From Bradyrhizobium erythrophlei (lineage in GTDB: Bacteria; Pseudomonadota; Alphaproteobacteria; Rhizobiales; Xanthobacteraceae), in contig NZ_LT670817.1 in the NCBI RefSeq assembly GCF_900129425.1, forward strand, positions 3,906,001-3,970,000: a DNA stretch of 64,000 nucleotides, read 5' to 3'. Positions within the stretch are counted from its first letter, which is position 1. Each line of letters opens with the position of its first letter. The notes below the pieces were generated by a model. It was not told the origin of the DNA. It searched no databases and saw only the letters and a list, made by a program, of their open reading frames with translations. A program made the translations under genes and the position numbers. Below are positions 62,096-64,000 of this stretch, piece by piece.

Positions 62096-62656
62096 ATGAA
62101 CGAAATTGAGGAGTTGGCGCAGGCTGCGGCTGACGAAGCGGACCGCCACGGACAATTGCCGCTGTGGTCGCGAGTGGGCTATCTGATCCGTCGTCTGCAC
62201 CAGATTCACTCGGCCATTTTCGTTGAGGAGTGCCGCGAGTTCGGCATCACCCCGGTCCAGTATGGCCTGCTGACGGCCTTGCATTATTTCCCGGGCAGCG
62301 ATCAAGTGAGCCTCGGTCGAGAGGTCGGGATCGATCGCACCAATGTGGCGGATGTGCTTGAGCGGCTTGCGGAAAGGGGGCTGGTGCGGCGTGAGCGCAG
62401 CGTCCACGATAAGCGTTCTAAAATAGCGTTTCTCACGCCTGCAGGCGAAGCCGTCCTCGAGCAGGGCAGGGCCGGCATGATGCGCGCCCAGGAGCGTATT
62501 CTGGCCCCGCTGGCATCGCCGTTTCGCCCTGCGTTCCTTGCCGTGCTGACCCAGTTGATCGATGGCAACAGTCAGTCTGTTCCTTCCGAATCCGGGTTCG
62601 ATGTCGAGCGTCGCCCGAGAAAAAAGCCTCATGAGAAGGCCGGCTCCGGGCGCTGA
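62096..62656 (+). CDS. MarR-family transcriptional regulator
   Basis: A 186-residue winged-helix regulator: GITPVQYGLLTALHYFPGSD, the recognition region LGREVGIDRTNVADVLERLA, and the wing VHDKRSKIAFLTPAGE. MarR-type repressors control both nic and pic clusters in known bacteria. Divergent placement here points to repression of the pyridine operon, released by a pathway intermediate. ATG at 62096 is preferred; 22 more codons are open to 62030. The C-terminal tail is basic and low in complexity. Confidence 0.85.
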   Translation: MNEIEELAQAAADEADRHGQLPLWSRVGYLIRRLHQIHSAIFVEECREFGITPVQYGLLTALHYFPGSDQVSLGREVGIDRTNVADVLERLAERGLVRRERSVHDKRSKIAFLTPAGEAVLEQGRAGMMRAQERILAPLASPFRPAFLAVLTQLIDGNSQSVPSESGFDVERRPRKKPHEKAGSGR

Positions 62657-62720
62657 TGGTGTTTGTCCCAGGATCCGCTTAGCTGCTCGGTTCGGTCCGC
62701 TCGAGTAGCCGGCAACCGAG

Positions 62721-62743
62721 CGGAGCCAGTGTCGCCGGCTCCG
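62721..62743 (+). terminator. hairpin after the MarR gene
   Basis: CGGAGCC (62721-62727) pairs with GGCTCCG (62737-62743) and is followed by CGTTTTC. It lies 64 bases after the regulator stop. Confidence 0.5.
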
Positions 62744-62839
62744 CGTTTTCACGCGGAAACGTCGGTCAGATTAGGCGGCTAGCCGCATAGATCGCAGTCA
62801 CTTTGCTCATTGAAGTTTGTGCATTTGAGCGATTATTAG

Positions 62840-62852
62840 TCAGTATATCTCC
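62840..62852 (-). promoter_or_regulatory. second candidate operator, upstream of the SBP gene
   Basis: The reverse complement (GGAGATATACTGA) matches the motif at 61988-62000 in 11 of 13 positions. It lies 67 bases before the substrate-binding-protein start, within an AT-rich stretch suitable for a promoter. Confidence 0.4.
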
Positions 62853-62919
62853 TTTTTTTGTTGAAACCTTCGGGAGTACGAGGGTAGTCTGCTCCGATTA
62901 TTCACCGACGGAGCCTCCC

Positions 62920-63936
62920 ATGCGAGCAAGCGCGTTTGTTTTCAGTGCCGTAATGACGGTCACTGCGATGATTTCCAATGTCGCCGACGCAACCGATACG
63001 CTGCGGGTCCGGCTCGACTGGTCTCCCTGGGGTGACCAGGTGCCGTTCCATCTCGCCGTTAAAAAGGGCTGGTACGCCAAGCAGGGCCTCAACGTCCAAC
63101 TGGAAGACGGCAACGGCTCGGTCTCCACGGTGCAGATCGTCGGCAACGGGGACTACGATCTGGGCCACGCCTCGCTCGCCACCATGGCGATCGCGCGCTC
63201 CAAGGGACTGCAGGTGAAAGCGGTCGCGGGTTTCATTCGTCAGAATGACATCGGGCTGATGATCGGGAAGGACACCGGCGTCAATTCGCCGAAGGATCTC
63301 AAGGGCAAAAAACTCACCTTTACGGCAGGTTCGCTTGAAACGCCGTTTCTGGATCGGTTCATTAGCGCCGGCGGTCTGACCCGCGACGATCTGGAACTGA
63401 CCAATGTCGACGCCGCCAACAAGGGCACGCTGTATATGTCCGGCCGCGTCGACGGAGCCTTTTCATCGGCGCCCTTCATGCAGCCGATCTTCGATCGCCA
63501 GCGTCCGACCAAGACCATCAAATTCTCCGATTACGGCTTGGAGTTTCCAAGTTTCGGACTGTTCGCGACCGAGGCGACGATCGCGGCGAAGCGCGATCAG
63601 ATCCGCAAATTCGCGAGCGTTACCGCCGGCGCTTGGCAATACATCCTTAACGGTCACGAGGCCGAAGGCGTTCAGGCGATCATGGAAGCGCGCCCGCAGG
63701 CGAAGCTGGACGCGCAGGTCTTGCTCGATCAGATCAAAATCCTTCGCGGGCTGGTATCGACTCCCGCCACCGCGGGCAAACCCATGGGAATTATGGCCGA
63801 GGCCGATTGGGCGAAAGCGATCGACACCCTGCAGCAGGGTAAGCTGATGGGTCATGTGGAGGCGCCGGGTGCTTACTACACCAATGAGTTCATTGATGAA
63901 AAACTGGTGAAAGAGATCGCAGATGGCGGCAACTGA
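62920..63936 (+). CDS. ABC transporter substrate-binding protein (NMT1/THI5-like)
   Basis: A 338-residue periplasmic binding protein: signal peptide (AFVFSAVMTVTAMISNVADA), then LDWSPWGDQVPFHLAVKKGW, GDYDLGHASLATMAIARSKG and LKGKKLTFTAGSLETPFLDR. The fold serves uptake of sulfonates, nitrate or pyrimidine-like compounds. Its place next to the pyridine operon and the shared operator motif suggest that it binds a pyridine carboxylate; this is inference. The start at 62920 follows an AT-rich promoter-like region. Confidence 0.85.
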   Translation: MRASAFVFSAVMTVTAMISNVADATDTLRVRLDWSPWGDQVPFHLAVKKGWYAKQGLNVQLEDGNGSVSTVQIVGNGDYDLGHASLATMAIARSKGLQVKAVAGFIRQNDIGLMIGKDTGVNSPKDLKGKKLTFTAGSLETPFLDRFISAGGLTRDDLELTNVDAANKGTLYMSGRVDGAFSSAPFMQPIFDRQRPTKTIKFSDYGLEFPSFGLFATEATIAAKRDQIRKFASVTAGAWQYILNGHEAEGVQAIMEARPQAKLDAQVLLDQIKILRGLVSTPATAGKPMGIMAEADWAKAIDTLQQGKLMGHVEAPGAYYTNEFIDEKLVKEIADGGN

Positions 63937-64000
63937 GCGCGTCTCCTCATTGTTGCCCGCATCCCGTGCGGCCACAGTATCGAAGACGAGCCGCACGATG
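63923..64000 (+). CDS. start of a further ABC transporter component (partial)
   Basis: The frame opens at 63923, overlapping the end of the substrate-binding-protein gene by 14 bases, and is still open at the window edge (26 codons: MAATERVSSLLPASRAATVS). Such overlap is typical of the ATPase or permease gene that follows a binding protein, but too little is visible to say which. Confidence 0.5.
   Translation, partial: MAATERVSSLLPASRAATVSKTSRTM

Noticed and set aside
1..64000. CRISPR array
   Set aside because: No set of direct repeats separated by unique spacers of constant length was seen; the only regular arrays are the 12-bp units at 13726 and short tandem duplications.

Overview
The window reads as chromosome of a Bradyrhizobium-like alphaproteobacterium (Nitrobacteraceae). 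The evidence is high GC, the housekeeping order pcm-like/tolC/popZ/valS and lipA/ratA/pncC/ispDF/dusB/ntrBCYX/hfq/hflX/mazG, and several GC-rich palindromic repeats of the kind scattered through Bradyrhizobium genomes. No rRNA and no CRISPR array is visible.

Left flank (1-8784): an outer-membrane beta-barrel gene, then a formylglycine-generating enzyme, a Tat-exported arylsulfatase and a secreted DUF1254/DUF1214 protein, all on one strand. The enzyme would mature the sulfatase. Two small genes follow. A decayed copy of the leader of one of them lies near position 135.

Integrated element (8785-25089): a 16.3-kb island inserted at the 3' end of a tRNA-Asn gene and bounded by 52-bp perfect direct repeats. 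In order it carries a tyrosine integrase, small regulators including an AlpA-like helix-turn-helix protein, a RepA-like hexameric helicase followed by a 12-bp iteron-like array, a phage scaffold-like protein, a large exported tail-spike-like protein, an opposite-strand module (O-antigen ligase/polymerase family plus small membrane proteins), and two related terminase-small-subunit-like proteins. I see no portal, major capsid or large terminase gene. This is best explained as a phage satellite (PICI-like) or a reduced prophage. Paired TGCAGACAC repeats with 11-bp spacing occur at both ends and once inside.

Core region (25039-50575): tRNA-Asn, pcm-like/tolC, popZ, valS (with an in-frame palindromic repeat insertion), a DUF899 protein, a methyltransferase, a 3-methyladenine glycosylase, lipA, ratA, pncC/ispDF (opposite strand), dusB-ntrB-ntrC-ntrY-ntrX for nitrogen control, hfq-hflX, mazG and queC.

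Right region (50736-64000): a cobalt-type nitrile hydratase operon, a crotonase, an S1/P1 nuclease, an EamA exporter and a PPi-type phosphofructokinase. These are followed by a pyridine-ring catabolic operon transcribed leftward: an amidohydrolase/decarboxylase, maleate isomerase, N-formylmaleamate deformylase, 2,5-dihydroxypyridine dioxygenase and maleamate amidase. A divergent MarR regulator and an ABC-type substrate-binding protein lie beside it. The five enzymes would take 2,5-dihydroxypyridine to fumarate. The decarboxylase suggests that the parent compound is picolinate rather than nicotinate.
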